From NCBI GenBank assembly GCA_964035575.1, contig OZ037899.1, forward strand, positions 496,001 through 560,000: DNA of 64,000 nt, written 5' to 3'. Each line of letters begins with the position of its first letter. Within the stretch, counting starts at the first letter, position 1. This document shows, piece by piece, positions 22,801 to 32,008 of this stretch. This DNA comes from Rhynchopus sp. YZ270_cl-10. Lineage: Eukaryota; Euglenozoa; Diplonemea; Diplonemida; Diplonemidae. A model generated the notes under the pieces. It was not told the origin of the DNA, searched no databases, and saw only the letters and a program-made list of their open reading frames with translations. The position numbers and the translations under genes are program-made.

Positions 22801-23308
22801 CGCGACCCTACGCTGAACCACCGCAACACGGACACTACAGAGGAGAAGGCACGCAAGGACAAGGAGATGTTCTCCGAGGCCGTGCACGTCAAGCCACATG
22901 CCAACTCCGTCGCCTTCTTCCAGTCGCACACCTACCATGAGGTGCTTCCCATGAACCAGCCCAGGGTTGCCTTTGCCTTCTGGATGTACGGCCCGGAGTC
23001 GCTTGGTCTCAAGTACCCAGGTATGTCTTTTTTTTTGAATCTTGGATTATTTTTTGGAAAGTAAAGGACACAAAAGCTTGCTATCAAGGGTGATAATCAA
23101 CATTTTTCCTCTGCATAGCCACGCTACATCAACAATATAAACACGAATCAATAAATCAACAGTTAGAAGCGTTTCGTATAGTGAAGCTCATCCTTGGGTG
23201 TCTACACTAATGCAACAAATTTTTCAAAAAATACAACAAAACACATCAGGTGCAACCTCAGATGAGGACGACAAGGACGGCGACAAGGATGACAAGGATG
23301 ACGAGTGA
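19880..23308 (+). CDS. PHD/EGLN-type 2-oxoglutarate prolyl hydroxylase with His-rich region
   Basis: Exons 19880-22368, 22776-23020 and 23250-23308 give 930 residues. The catalytic part (about 720-905) has the 2-oxoglutarate/Fe(II) dioxygenase fold signature: GYVRHRDV supplies His799 and Asp801, HTYHEV supplies His884, and QPRVAF supplies Arg893 for 2-oxoglutarate. The order YPGN-GYVRH-D, RRITCTYYCNKEW, GGDLVVYP and the final FWMYG block follow HIF prolyl hydroxylases. Related protist enzymes hydroxylate Skp1, so substrate is open. Upstream lie a HxHxH tract (about 245-315, likely metal-binding), DFIDLTLLEE at about 335 and a poly-Asp run near 440. It ends in an Asp/Lys-rich tail. Both introns carry short repeats. 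An extra-long N-terminus distinguishes it from animal enzymes. Confidence 0.92.
22645..22745 (+). repeat. Short repeats A and B inside an intron
   Basis: Repeat A remnant (ACACTGTCACGAGAGGGC TTTGTATTTCAAC) at 22645-22682 is followed by repeat B at 22694-22745. B contains the hairpin CTAAGC-ACGAGAG-GCTTAG and ends in TTCATCTTATAAAC plus T/C. It lies 30 bases before the intron's CACAG acceptor in the prolyl hydroxylase gene, so it makes up the intron's 3' region. Confidence 0.85.
23190..23235 (+). repeat. Short repeat E in an intron
   Basis: GAAGCTCATCCTTGGGTGTC then TACACTAATGCAAC and TTTTTCAAAAAA, just upstream of the ACATCAG acceptor at 23249 of the prolyl hydroxylase gene. Same module as at 23567, 29506 and 36459. 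Confidence 0.8.
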
Positions 23309-23566
23309 ACCAGTAGGTGAATGGGGGGGAGAGAGAAGTTGATGAATTGAGACAGACGCTTTTGACTTTGACAGAAGAGAGTGAACACCGCTGAAGGGAG
23401 TGTTCAGTGTAGTGTCAATGGTCCAAGCATCCTCCCTACCCTCGCAAACAGAGCACACATATTTTTTCTCTCTCTTCCCCACCCCATTAGATCCGTTACA
23501 AAATTGCAAAGAAATGTGGAAATTGCACGATTGTGACAAACAAGAGGCAACTACACTATTTCAAAC

Positions 23567-23620
23567 ATAGTGGAGCACACTCTAGGGTGGCTACACTAAT
23601 GCAACCAAGTTTTCAAAAAA
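23567..23620 (+). repeat. Short interspersed repeat E
   Basis: GTGGAGCACACTCTAGGGTG then GCTACACTAATGCAACCAAG and TTTTCAAAAA. Nearly identical to 36459-36515. Confidence 0.9.
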
Positions 23621-24784
23621 AAGGGGGGAGGGAAACCTCCGTCGTCTGTGTCTTCTACATAGCGAGGCTTGTACCCTTCTCTTTTGACAGTATTTCAGTT
23701 TTTCATGGAATAAGTTTTTAGGGGGAAATAAAACGTTTACCATCATGCAGCTCCACACAGAGGTTCCTGTGTGTCCTTCCTCTCTCTCCCTTATTAATCC
23801 CCAGAAGAGGAAAAAAAAATGGTGTAAAAAAAAACAAAAAAAAAAAAAACGAGAAACGAGACCCAAAAAAAAGGAAGAAAAAAAAGACACACCTATCTAG
23901 ATTATACAGTTCCCACTTCCCTCGGTTTTTCCCTCCTTCCCTGCTCTTCTCGTTTGAAGATGTTTGTGTTACCCGATTTTATGTGTAAGGAATTTTTTTT
24001 TGTGTGTCCGTTCATGATATTTCTTTGTGTATTTGTTTTTGTACGAGAGACACATTTTCATCTTTCAACTTTTTTTAAATCCGTCGACTGCTTGCCCGAG
24101 ACGGACATTCTTTTTTTCTTTTTCCCCCCACTGTTTGGTTGTGGCCTAAGAGAGTTTACCACACCAGACAGACTCCTTTTCCCCCGCAAAGAATTCCGCT
24201 TTTTTTGAAAAGCGGGGAAAATGGGGTTTACGCACACTACACTATTCCAATTTATCCAAAAAACAAGCAAACAAAAAAAAACAAATTAAGACCTCCAGCT
24301 GAGGTAAGTTATACAATGTAAAAAGACGCGATCGGTATTCTTAAATACTTTTATCCCCTCTTTTCGGAGAGAGAGGGAAAAAAATGCAACCTTTGTGTGA
24401 ATGCGTTCGGTGAAGAGTGAGAGACAGAGAATAATGAGAAAAAAGGGGTGAGGGGGGGGGGGGGGGGGCTAGGGTCTATCAAAAGGGTACTAAAAAGGGT
24501 GGCAAAAAGTCATTTTTTACCGAGCGTCTTTTTTTCTCTGTATGTCCGAAAAGAAAAAGGGTAGAAAGGTTTGCAATGTCGGTATCAACCTTTGTTTAAA
24601 GGTGACTTAGCATAGATATAAGTTTAGGTTTCACAAAAGAAATCTATTTTTTTTTTTTTAAACGGATCGCATCAACGCGGTTTTTCAGTATTGTTGGTGC
24701 TTTTTTCGGAAATCGGTCAACGACCTGTCAGCGACCTGTCAATATCGACCCCTCTGGAAGCACCAGTTGTTCATTTTATTTTGG

Positions 24785-24843
24785 TACAGCCGGTCATTGT
24801 ACCAAAGGTACACTGTTCACGAGAGGGGCTTTGTATTTCAACT
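24785..24843 (+). repeat. Short interspersed repeat A, 3' part
   Basis: CCGGTCATTGTACCAAAGG then TACACTGTTCACGAGAGG and CTTTGTATTTCAAC. GTACC-AAA-GGTAC can form a small hairpin. The 5' half of the family is missing here. Confidence 0.9.
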
Positions 24844-25380
24844 CTACTTTTTTGTTTTTGTTTTTCATCGAAGATGTGACGAAGGGTGAAGTTGTTCTAC
24901 CCTTCTCTCCCCCCCTCCCACAATACGGTAAAGTAAATGCCTTGACTTTATGGTTTCCCCGTTATAAGCCAACGATGAAACCACAAGAGAGCCAACTCAT
25001 TTCCTTCACCGTTGTGCAAACCCCCCCTCCTTTTTTTAAAAAGGAACCCCTTCTTTCCCCATCCACTCTCTATTAGACTAGATGAGCTTCTATTTTTTTT
25101 TTTTTTTTTTGTGTGAGCTGAGTATATTTTTTCCACCCCCCCTTTTTTTATATATATAGCAAACGTAGCTTCTACAAAAAAAAAAAAAAAGACATTGTAC
25201 TTAACATTTAACTCAAATCATCCCCAATCCCTTCCCACACCTCCTCCCCCTCCCTCAGACTACACCAACAAATAACCACACAAAATGCGATAGATTTTTT
25301 AAAAATAACGCTTTTTTTAGACGATTTTTTGCAAATTTTCTTTTTTTCATTGTAAATCAACATAATTTACCTTTTCTTCA

Positions 25381-27633
25381 ATGCCGTTCACCGCTCCACC
25401 AGCACGCTCTAAGCCTATCCCCACTTTGCAAGGTGTGCAAAACAGGGTACAGGGTGTCTTCCGCACACAGCCGCCCCGACCATCACCCCCATCACACCAT
25501 CAGGGCCCCCCTGAGGAGCCAGACCTCTATACTCTGCCTCACATCTCCTCTATTCCAGAGGTGTGTCGCAGCTACTACTGCACGGAGGGGGAGGAGGAGG
25601 ATTTCCACACCTCCTCCCGAAGGCTTTCTAACGCAAGCATGGAGACCGCCTTGCCAGACGCAGAGGTGTATGCCCCACCACCACCACCTCCTCCTCCTCT
25701 GGTACCTGAGGTTCTGACAGAAGATGATGTCAGGGCGTTTTTATTGGTAAAAAAGGAGGAGATGGTGTGTGAGGTGGGGGTATGGCAGGCGGAGGTGGGG
25801 GTGTTGCAGGAGGCTTTGAGGCAAAGGGAGTTGGTGGTACGGTGCTTGGAGAGGGAGGCGGTGGAGGTACAGTCCATGCAGGCTATGCAATCTGTACAGA
25901 CAAGACAGCATTCAGTGTCTACGGCATCGTATTCGTCGTCGTTACCACCTGTAGGGTCGCCTCTTCACCTTCTCACACAGCGTAATGGAGAGCTTCAACA
26001 AGAGCTTCTTGAGTTGCAACGTCGCTCCGCTCATCGGCGTCCAATAGTCGAAGATGACGTAGGGGGTCGTGCCCTGTACACATCTACCTCTCCTGCGCAA
26101 GAAGCGGAGATTGTCCATCTCAAACAGAAGGTCGCTCTTCTCCAAGAAGAGGCTTCAAAGCAGAACAACATTATATCCAAATTAGAGGCAGCATGCGCGG
26201 AGTTTCATGAAAAAAGTGTGACCCGGACCTTGGGTTTGGAAAGCATGGTTGATGAGAATCTTATTGCGCAAATCCATTCTTTAGAAGGATTCGTGGCAGC
26301 GATAACGAATGAGCTTGTTGCAAAGGAAATGTGCATAGTAGAATTAGAGCGAAGCCTTGCGGAGGCACACCAGAAGAGCCTTGGGAGGGTGAAGGAGGAT
26401 GAGGTGTGTTCGCGTAGTGTGCTGGAAGGGGCGTTGTTGGGATGTCACGCTTTGTTGGGTGATGGTGTGCCTAAGGTTGTGCCCATGGATATTACGCACA
26501 GCGCATTGTTGCTGGGTGCAGAGGAGATGCAGGAGAGACAACGGGTGGCGGCGGAGGCATGTGAAGAGTTGGGGAGGTGTGGTGGTGAGGCGCGCGAAGC
26601 GGAGGTGCTCCGTCTCTGTGCGGAGGTTCAGAGGTTGGAAGGGGAGCTGCGGTACACAAAGCAGGATTGTGCACAGAGGAGTATGGTCGTAGAGAAGTTG
26701 GAGCGTTCTGCGGCACGGCGCAAGGCGGAAATGGCAGAGCTTCACCGCAGACTCGCCTTTGCTTCAGAAGAGGCGTCGCACTCTGCAAACCTTGCGCAAA
26801 AGGAGGCAAACAACAGAGCAAAAGCAAACGACCGCGTTAAAGACCTAGAACACCGTCTTCAAGAGGCATCATCAAAGGGAAAGCCTGCGGGGGAAAAGGT
26901 TGTGGCGCAAATGCAGAAAACCATTGACCAGCAGAAACGCAAGATTGAGCATCTCATTGCGAAACAGGAGCACCTTCTTGCGCCGATTGACACTCTCCAG
27001 GTGGAGTTGCACACTTTACGCGAACTCCACAGCGAAGTCTGCGGGGAGCTGGAGGAGACACAGGCACGACACGCATCACAGCGCTCATGCGACGCATCGG
27101 CTGCAGAGGAGCTGCAGGGGGCCTTACAGGAGAAGGTGGCGCTGGTGAACGCACTACGCGGTGATGTACGGGTAGTGACCAGGCAGTTGCAGGACAGTCT
27201 GAAGCTTCAGTTTTCTATGTCATTAAAAGACTCCGAGCTTGTGGAGGTGAAGGCGCGTATAGACGTATTAGAAGGTGAGCTGCAGGAGTCGCAACACCAG
27301 GTTCGGTGTCTAGAGGCTGAGGCAGCAGGGAGGAGGACAAAGGACGACGATGTCCACACCTCTGCTTGGGTGGTTGCGGAGCTCGCCACCCTGCAGCGCC
27401 AGCTTGCAGATGGCCCGCGTCTCAGCCAAGAGGAGCTTGCATCATCAACATCCTTCCTTGCAGACCTAGTCTCCTATGTGCGTACTCAAAAGCTCGCAGA
27501 AAACGGCCTCGTCATGCCACGCCACGCCTCAAAGGTCACCTTCAAAGAACCAGAGGACTCAGACATAAAACGGAAAGGACTGCAACTGCAACAAGACTCC
27601 TCTCTTCTCAGTGAAAGTCCGGAGTTGATTTAG
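25381..27633 (+). CDS. Long coiled-coil protein, 750 aa
   Basis: An uninterrupted frame from ATG to TAG. Residues 1-110 are Pro-rich and disordered, ending in a run of eight prolines (about 101-108). From about 115 to 690 the sequence is almost continuous heptad-like helix rich in Glu, Gln, Leu, Arg and Ala (for example QRELVVRCLEREAVEVQ and LVNALRGDVRVVTRQLQD), with a short Ser-rich break near 175-190. The tail (about 710-750) is charged. Such architecture is typical of cytoskeletal, basal-body or Golgi tether proteins, but no specific family is recognised. No intron is needed. The start follows a T-rich leader with no other upstream ATG nearby in frame. Confidence 0.85.
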   Translation: MPFTAPPARSKPIPTLQGVQNRVQGVFRTQPPRPSPPSHHQGPPEEPDLYTLPHISSIPEVCRSYYCTEGEEEDFHTSSRRLSNASMETALPDAEVYAPPPPPPPPLVPEVLTEDDVRAFLLVKKEEMVCEVGVWQAEVGVLQEALRQRELVVRCLEREAVEVQSMQAMQSVQTRQHSVSTASYSSSLPPVGSPLHLLTQRNGELQQELLELQRRSAHRRPIVEDDVGGRALYTSTSPAQEAEIVHLKQKVALLQEEASKQNNIISKLEAACAEFHEKSVTRTLGLESMVDENLIAQIHSLEGFVAAITNELVAKEMCIVELERSLAEAHQKSLGRVKEDEVCSRSVLEGALLGCHALLGDGVPKVVPMDITHSALLLGAEEMQERQRVAAEACEELGRCGGEAREAEVLRLCAEVQRLEGELRYTKQDCAQRSMVVEKLERSAARRKAEMAELHRRLAFASEEASHSANLAQKEANNRAKANDRVKDLEHRLQEASSKGKPAGEKVVAQMQKTIDQQKRKIEHLIAKQEHLLAPIDTLQVELHTLRELHSEVCGELEETQARHASQRSCDASAAEELQGALQEKVALVNALRGDVRVVTRQLQDSLKLQFSMSLKDSELVEVKARIDVLEGELQESQHQVRCLEAEAAGRRTKDDDVHTSAWVVAELATLQRQLADGPRLSQEELASSTSFLADLVSYVRTQKLAENGLVMPRHASKVTFKEPEDSDIKRKGLQLQQDSSLLSESPELI

Positions 27634-28069
27634 AGCGATGGTGGAGATGGGGTTAATAGATTGTTTTTCTCTCTCTTTTTATGTGTGATCTCTTTTTTTG
27701 TTAGAATTCATTAGAATAGTAATTTGTTCTGATTTTTTTTCTTCCAAATAACTTTTCCCCCCACCTCCCATCACCTCCATCACCTCCACCACCACAGAGA
27801 TACACTATACGTCACCCTCGAAACGATAACACACACACACTAAAGACTGGTAACAACTGATACCTCACCCCCCGCGCGCCTACCCACCCCATAAACAATT
27901 GTAGACACCAGGAACACTCTAATAGCCAATGGTCGGGGCGTTGTAAAAGCTAAATCCCCCCCCCTCCCCCTCCCCCACTCCTCCCCCTCCTCCTCCTCCC
28001 CACCACTCTCCCACCTCCCCTCTTTTGTTGCTGGGGTAACTTTTTTTCAATAACTTCTGTACTAACACA
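27634..28069. other. Intergenic spacer
   Basis: T-rich and then C/T-rich, with a long CCCCCTCCCC-type pyrimidine tract at 27955-28020 just before the cyclin gene. TACTAAC, the classical branch-point word, occurs at 28060-28066. No gene is seen. Confidence 0.7.
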
Positions 28070-28669
28070 ATGCCTGCACATGGCAACATAGTAGAGGTGT
28101 TGAGCAGTATGTTCACAGACTTTACGTCGCAAAATGACAAACAGAGGCCAAAGGATATTGAGGCAAGCATGGGTCCCACTATGTTTGAAGCATACCAAGC
28201 CCCTACCATAACGATTCATAAGTATTTTGCGAGGCTCGAAAAGTATTTTTGTGCGTCTGATGAGTGTTATGTGTATGCATTGATCTTGGTGGATCGGTTG
28301 ATTAACAGGCATCCGACGTTGTACCTAACATCACACAATGTCCATAGGCTGTTGGTCACCGCGATTGTGATTTCCGCGAAGATAAGAGACGACTGCTACT
28401 TCAACAACCGGTTTTATGCAAGCGTTGCGGGGATCCGTCTCTCAGAAATAAACTACCTCGAAATGCACTTCCTGAAGCTGCTGGACTTCCACCTCTACGT
28501 CTCTCTCGATGAGTTCTGTCGCTACATCTACGAGATTGAGACACGGTACGGACCCATCACAGGCTACACTTCCAAGTACGTCAAAATCGCTGAAACGCTT
28601 CTCGAAAACGAAGCCGACTCAGACTTCGCAGAGGACGAGATTGGTGTCATGGAGTCCGAGGAGGTATGA
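28070..28669 (+). CDS. P-type (PHO80-like) cyclin
   Basis: A 199-residue cyclin. The cyclin box (about 45-165) shows family hallmarks: ITIHKYFARLEKYF, ECYVYALILVDRLI, LTSHNVHRLLVTAIVISAKI and DDCYFNNRFYASVAGI, followed by LSEINYLEMHFLKLLDFHLYV. This matches PHO80-like and plant U/P-type cyclins and trypanosomatid CYC2-type cyclins, which bind a cyclin-dependent kinase to control G1 or nutrient signalling. The length is near that of small members. The C-terminus is acidic. A second in-frame ATG at 28109 (MFTDFTS) is an alternative start, because TACTAAC and an AG lie close to the first ATG. No partner kinase is in the window. Confidence 0.93.
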   Translation: MPAHGNIVEVLSSMFTDFTSQNDKQRPKDIEASMGPTMFEAYQAPTITIHKYFARLEKYFCASDECYVYALILVDRLINRHPTLYLTSHNVHRLLVTAIVISAKIRDDCYFNNRFYASVAGIRLSEINYLEMHFLKLLDFHLYVSLDEFCRYIYEIETRYGPITGYTSKYVKIAETLLENEADSDFAEDEIGVMESEEV

Positions 28670-28725
28670 ACAACATAGGAAAATTTTTTTTTTTTGTGTC
28701 GTGCAGCTGTTTGATTTTTGTGAGG

Positions 28726-28812
28726 ACTGCATGGTTGGGTGTCCACCCCGGTACACCCGGTCATTGTAGCAAAGGTACACTGTCAGAGGCGCGGGTTGTA
28801 TTTTCAAGTCAA
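28726..28812 (+). repeat. Short interspersed repeat A
   Basis: GACTGCATGGTTGGGTGTCC, GGTCATTGTAGCAAAGG, TACACTGTCAGAGG and TTGTATTTTCAAGTC in the family order. It starts 57 bases after the cyclin stop codon. Confidence 0.85.
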
Positions 28813-28942
28813 CTTTCTTTTTGGTGTTTAAACTCAGAGGGTCTCAGGTTCATCCTTTAAACCCCCCTTTTTTTACAAAGCGAGAACCACCTGTAGCATA
28901 TCCCAAACAAGGGAATCCACTTTATAACAAATTACATTAACT

Positions 28943-29060
28943 GGTGTGCTTGAAAGTGCTGTTTTTGGGGGTCTGTATTTTTTCCCCCCCTGCAAAGTGC
29001 GATAACCCCAAAGTGCTATGAAGCACTATAACGTGCTATTTTGGGGTTGTCAGCCACACC
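28943..29060 (+). mobile_element. MITE S, diverged copy
   Basis: Ends GGTGTGCTTG and CAGCCACACC, with flanks ATTAACT and ATTTACA as a poor 7-bp duplication. The interior has AAAGTGCTATGAAGCACTATA and TGCTATTTTGGGG. Related to 16147-16221. Confidence 0.65.
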
Positions 29061-29505
29061 ATTTACACATAAAGTATATTGGTTCAAGGTTCCGCTCTTA
29101 TGTATTTACCCATACGCTTGCTATCAAAACACATACCCGCTACAGCCTGTTGCAGATTCTTCTAACCAAACCACAGCAGACACAGAGATGGAAGACAGTG
29201 AAACATTAACGGTTTGAGCGATCTCCTTTTTTTTAAAAAAAAAGGAATGCTTGTTGTAGGCTAAGTATAACAGGGCGAAAAATTCGATCCAAAAGAGAAA
29301 AAAAAAAAACTGTTTTGTCACTTAGTCTCACAAATCCTCTTGTTGTTGTGTGCATCGTTGTGTCGATTGTGGGAGGGGTTTTTTTTTGAATCTCATGAGA
29401 ACCCGGGGTGAGGGGTTATATTGCGTCCGATATCAAATCCTGGAGGGTACACTCTTTCAAAGAAATGCCACAAATCTTCAGGTTTAGTTGTGCGTTTTCG
29501 TATTA

Positions 29506-29550
29506 TGTGAAGCTCATCCTTGGGGGTGTCTACACTAATACAATTTAAAA
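29506..29550 (+). repeat. Short interspersed repeat E
   Basis: GTGAAGCTCATCCTTGGGGG then TGTCTACACTAATACAA. Same variant as in the intron copy at 23190. Confidence 0.8.
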
Positions 29551-29985
29551 AGGTGATTGTCTCCAGGAGGAACGGTCACCTTTTTATTTCATTTTATGTT
29601 TTAAATACTCAGACAGCATTCGCTGATGGGAAGATCAATCAGGGCAGCTCTTACAGGCGCGTGTACCTTTTTCAAGGGGGATTTTTTTTAAATCTGTTGG
29701 GGGAGAAAAGGGAGGGGAGGGGGCGATGCATACAGGCACGAAATTTTTTATCACAAAGAAAGGGGGAGGGGTAGGAACGAATATCATGCTTTAAAAGAAG
29801 AAGAAGAAAAAAAAAAACGCATTTTTTGGGCGGTCTTTTGTCCAGCGTCTGAATCTCAGTTTTTTTTTTTTTTTTTTGGCTCCCAACTACGTTTTCTTGG
29901 AGTATTGCGCAAAAAAGAGAGGAACGGAACGGCCATTGTGTGTGAAAGAAGTCCTAAACCTGTCTTCATCCCTCCCCTCAATTTT

Positions 29986-30910
29986 GGTGTGGCTGACGAC
30001 CCCAAAATAGCAGAAAATAGCACTTTGGGGGTTTTTTTTGGGTTTGGTGGCTGGGTGGTGGTGTGGCTCATGATGTACGAGGGAAGGAAACTTGGCCAGC
30101 CCGCAAACCCGGAAACCCCCTCCCACTCCACAAACGGATCATAAGGTACACAGTACACAGTACACAGTACACAGTACACAGTACACAGTACACAGTACAC
30201 AGTACACAGTACACAGTACACAGTACACAGTACACAGTACACAGTACACAGTACACAGTACACAGTACACAGTACACAGTACACAGTACACAGTACACAG
30301 TACACAGTACACAGTACACAGTACACAGTACACAGTACACAGTACACAGTACACAGTACACAGTACACAGTACACAGTACACAGTACACAGTACACAGTA
30401 CACAGTACACAGTACACAGTACACAGTACACAGTACACAGTACACAGTACACAGTACACAGTACACAGTACACAGTACACAGTACACAGTACACAGTACA
30501 CAGTACACAGTACACAGTACACAGTACACAGTACACAGTACACAGTACACAGTACACAGTACACAGTACACAGTACACAGTACACAGTACACAGTACACA
30601 GTACACAGTACACAGTACACAGTACACAGTACAGTACCTGGTCTATATCGGGACAAAATACATTTTTTTTGCTAAAATTGCTCTTATTTCTTACGCTTTT
30701 TGCTCGAAAAAAACGTGGTCCTGCATCTTTGCTAGGTGTTTTGGGGACTGGCTGGGATCAGGAGTCCCTCATTTCCCCTCCCTCTAGCAAAAGCCCAAAC
30801 CACGGCCAAAAAATAAAAAAAATCCAGACCCCCAAAATAGCAGAAAATAGCAGAAAATAGCAGAAAGTAGCAGAAAATAGCACAAAATAGCACCCCCTTT
30901 CAGCCACACC
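29986..30910. mobile_element. MITE S expanded to 925 bp
   Basis: Starts GGTGTGGCTGACGACC and ends CAGCCACACC. Flanks CAATTTT and AAATTTT differ at one base. Both ends carry the AAAATAGCAG decamers of the 75-bp copy at 16147 in matching order, but between them lies about 780 bp including the heptamer array 30143-30634. It may be one MITE enlarged by insertion, or two ends that happen to be adjacent. Confidence 0.6.
30143..30634. repeat. Heptanucleotide array (GTACACA)n
   Basis: About 70 uninterrupted copies of GTACACA with no visible variation, ending in GTACAGTACC. Neither strand has a stop codon in any frame, so all overlapping long frames here are spurious. Confidence 0.97.
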
Positions 30911-31296
30911 AAATTTTGTTTTTTTTTAGACAATATTTGTCACAGCAATGCACTTCCTTAGACAAGAGTTGTGTAATGTGAGCGACATAGTACAACGGGA
31001 AGAAAAAAAAAAATATGGAAATTTTGTACACAGATTTGACAACCACGCCAATTTTTTTGACATTTTTTTTTCCCCTCTTGAAGTGCTCTCTGGGGGTTCG
31101 ATAACCAGATACGGAGAACCAGTGAGTTGAGGTGAGAAAATTTGCACTTTCCACTCCCTTTTTTAAAGCAAGAGAATGCAAAGCAGGCTACGATGTCAGT
31201 AAAAAAAAAAAGCTCTTATTTTTCAATCAACTGCGAATCTCCCTCCACACTAAAATAAATCGGAAAAAAAAAACCTATAATTTTTTTTAGAACCAC

Positions 31297-32008
31297 AAAC
31301 AGTGATTTTCCTACGTGGGGGAAAAATATTTTTTCCCCCAAAAAAAAAAAAAAAAAAAAAAAGCTGCCGGGGGAAAAATATTTTTCCCCCACGGGGCTTA
31401 TCTTAAGGGACCGGCCAGGGCCGGTCATATGTGACCGGTATTGGGTGGGTGGGTAGGGTGGGGGATGGGGATGGGCGGAAGTCCCTGCCTCTGAGTGACC
31501 AGAAATGTTTTTATGAACAAAGTGACCCCGTCACAGCCAGAACGCGACTCAATTGGTCAAATGCCGAAGGAAAAGGAAGCATGCAGCATGGCGAAAGGAA
31601 AAAAGTAGCGTACCGTGCGCCTGCGGCGCAAGCTTGCAACCCACCCTTCCCATGACAGTTTGGCAGTAAAAATGTGCATTTTTAAGCGCAATTTGTTGAA
31701 ATGTTGCGTACCGTGGCTTCGCCAGGAACCTTTGGGTGCCACGACCGCCGTTTTTTTTTTGTAAATGTACTGAGGTTACTGCTAATTCGCGCACCATGTG
31801 TGCCTGGTGCAAATATTAGTGAAGTGCCGAACTCCGCAGTTGGACAACCCAGAAATTTTCACATTCCGCCGGAGGCCCCAACTTGAGCTGGGTTGGGCTC
31901 GGCCTTGGTGTCAGTACTGTTAAGCACTAGTAAAAAAAAAATTTCAAAACCAAAAAAAAAAAATTCCCCCGGCAAAAAAAAAAAAATCGGGGGAGAGGAA
32001 AATCACTG
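31297..32008. mobile_element. Candidate foldback element around an F copy
   Basis: ACAGTGATTTTCC near 31297 and its complement GGAAAATCACTGT near 31993 bracket the F copy at 31541-31895. Next to them lie GGGGGAAAAATA and CGGGGGAG stretches. Target duplication is not evident, so this is tentative. Confidence 0.35.
31541..31895 (+). repeat. Dispersed element F, near-complete copy
   Basis: Collinear with 14436-14795: ACTCAATTGGTCAAATGCCG, GCAGCATGGCGAAAGG, the GTACCGTGCGCCTGCGGCGC core, GTTGCGTACCGTGGCTTCGC and ATTCCGCCGGAGGCCCC. Confidence 0.9.

Larger units (their letters stand above)
23309..25380. other. Intergenic spacer with short repeats
   Basis: Holds repeat E (23567-23620, and a weak copy at 24225-24260), repeat A (24785-24843), G/C runs at 24450 and long T runs. 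Several short frames are homopolymer artefacts. The 60 bases before 25381 are T-rich. No gene or RNA is recognised. Confidence 0.75.
28670..29985. other. Intergenic region with repeats
   Basis: Contains repeat A (28726-28812), MITE S (28943-29060), repeat E (29506-29550) and purine/pyrimidine runs. Short frames here do not look coding. Confidence 0.75.

Noticed and set aside
30143-30634. Telomere repeat
   Set aside because: The heptamer lacks the G-rich strand of known telomeres and is flanked on both sides by unique or MITE sequence.
30068-30860. Long frames on both strands made of QYTVHST and VYCVLCT repeats
   Set aside because: Both are translations of the GTACACA heptamer array, which lacks stops in every frame.
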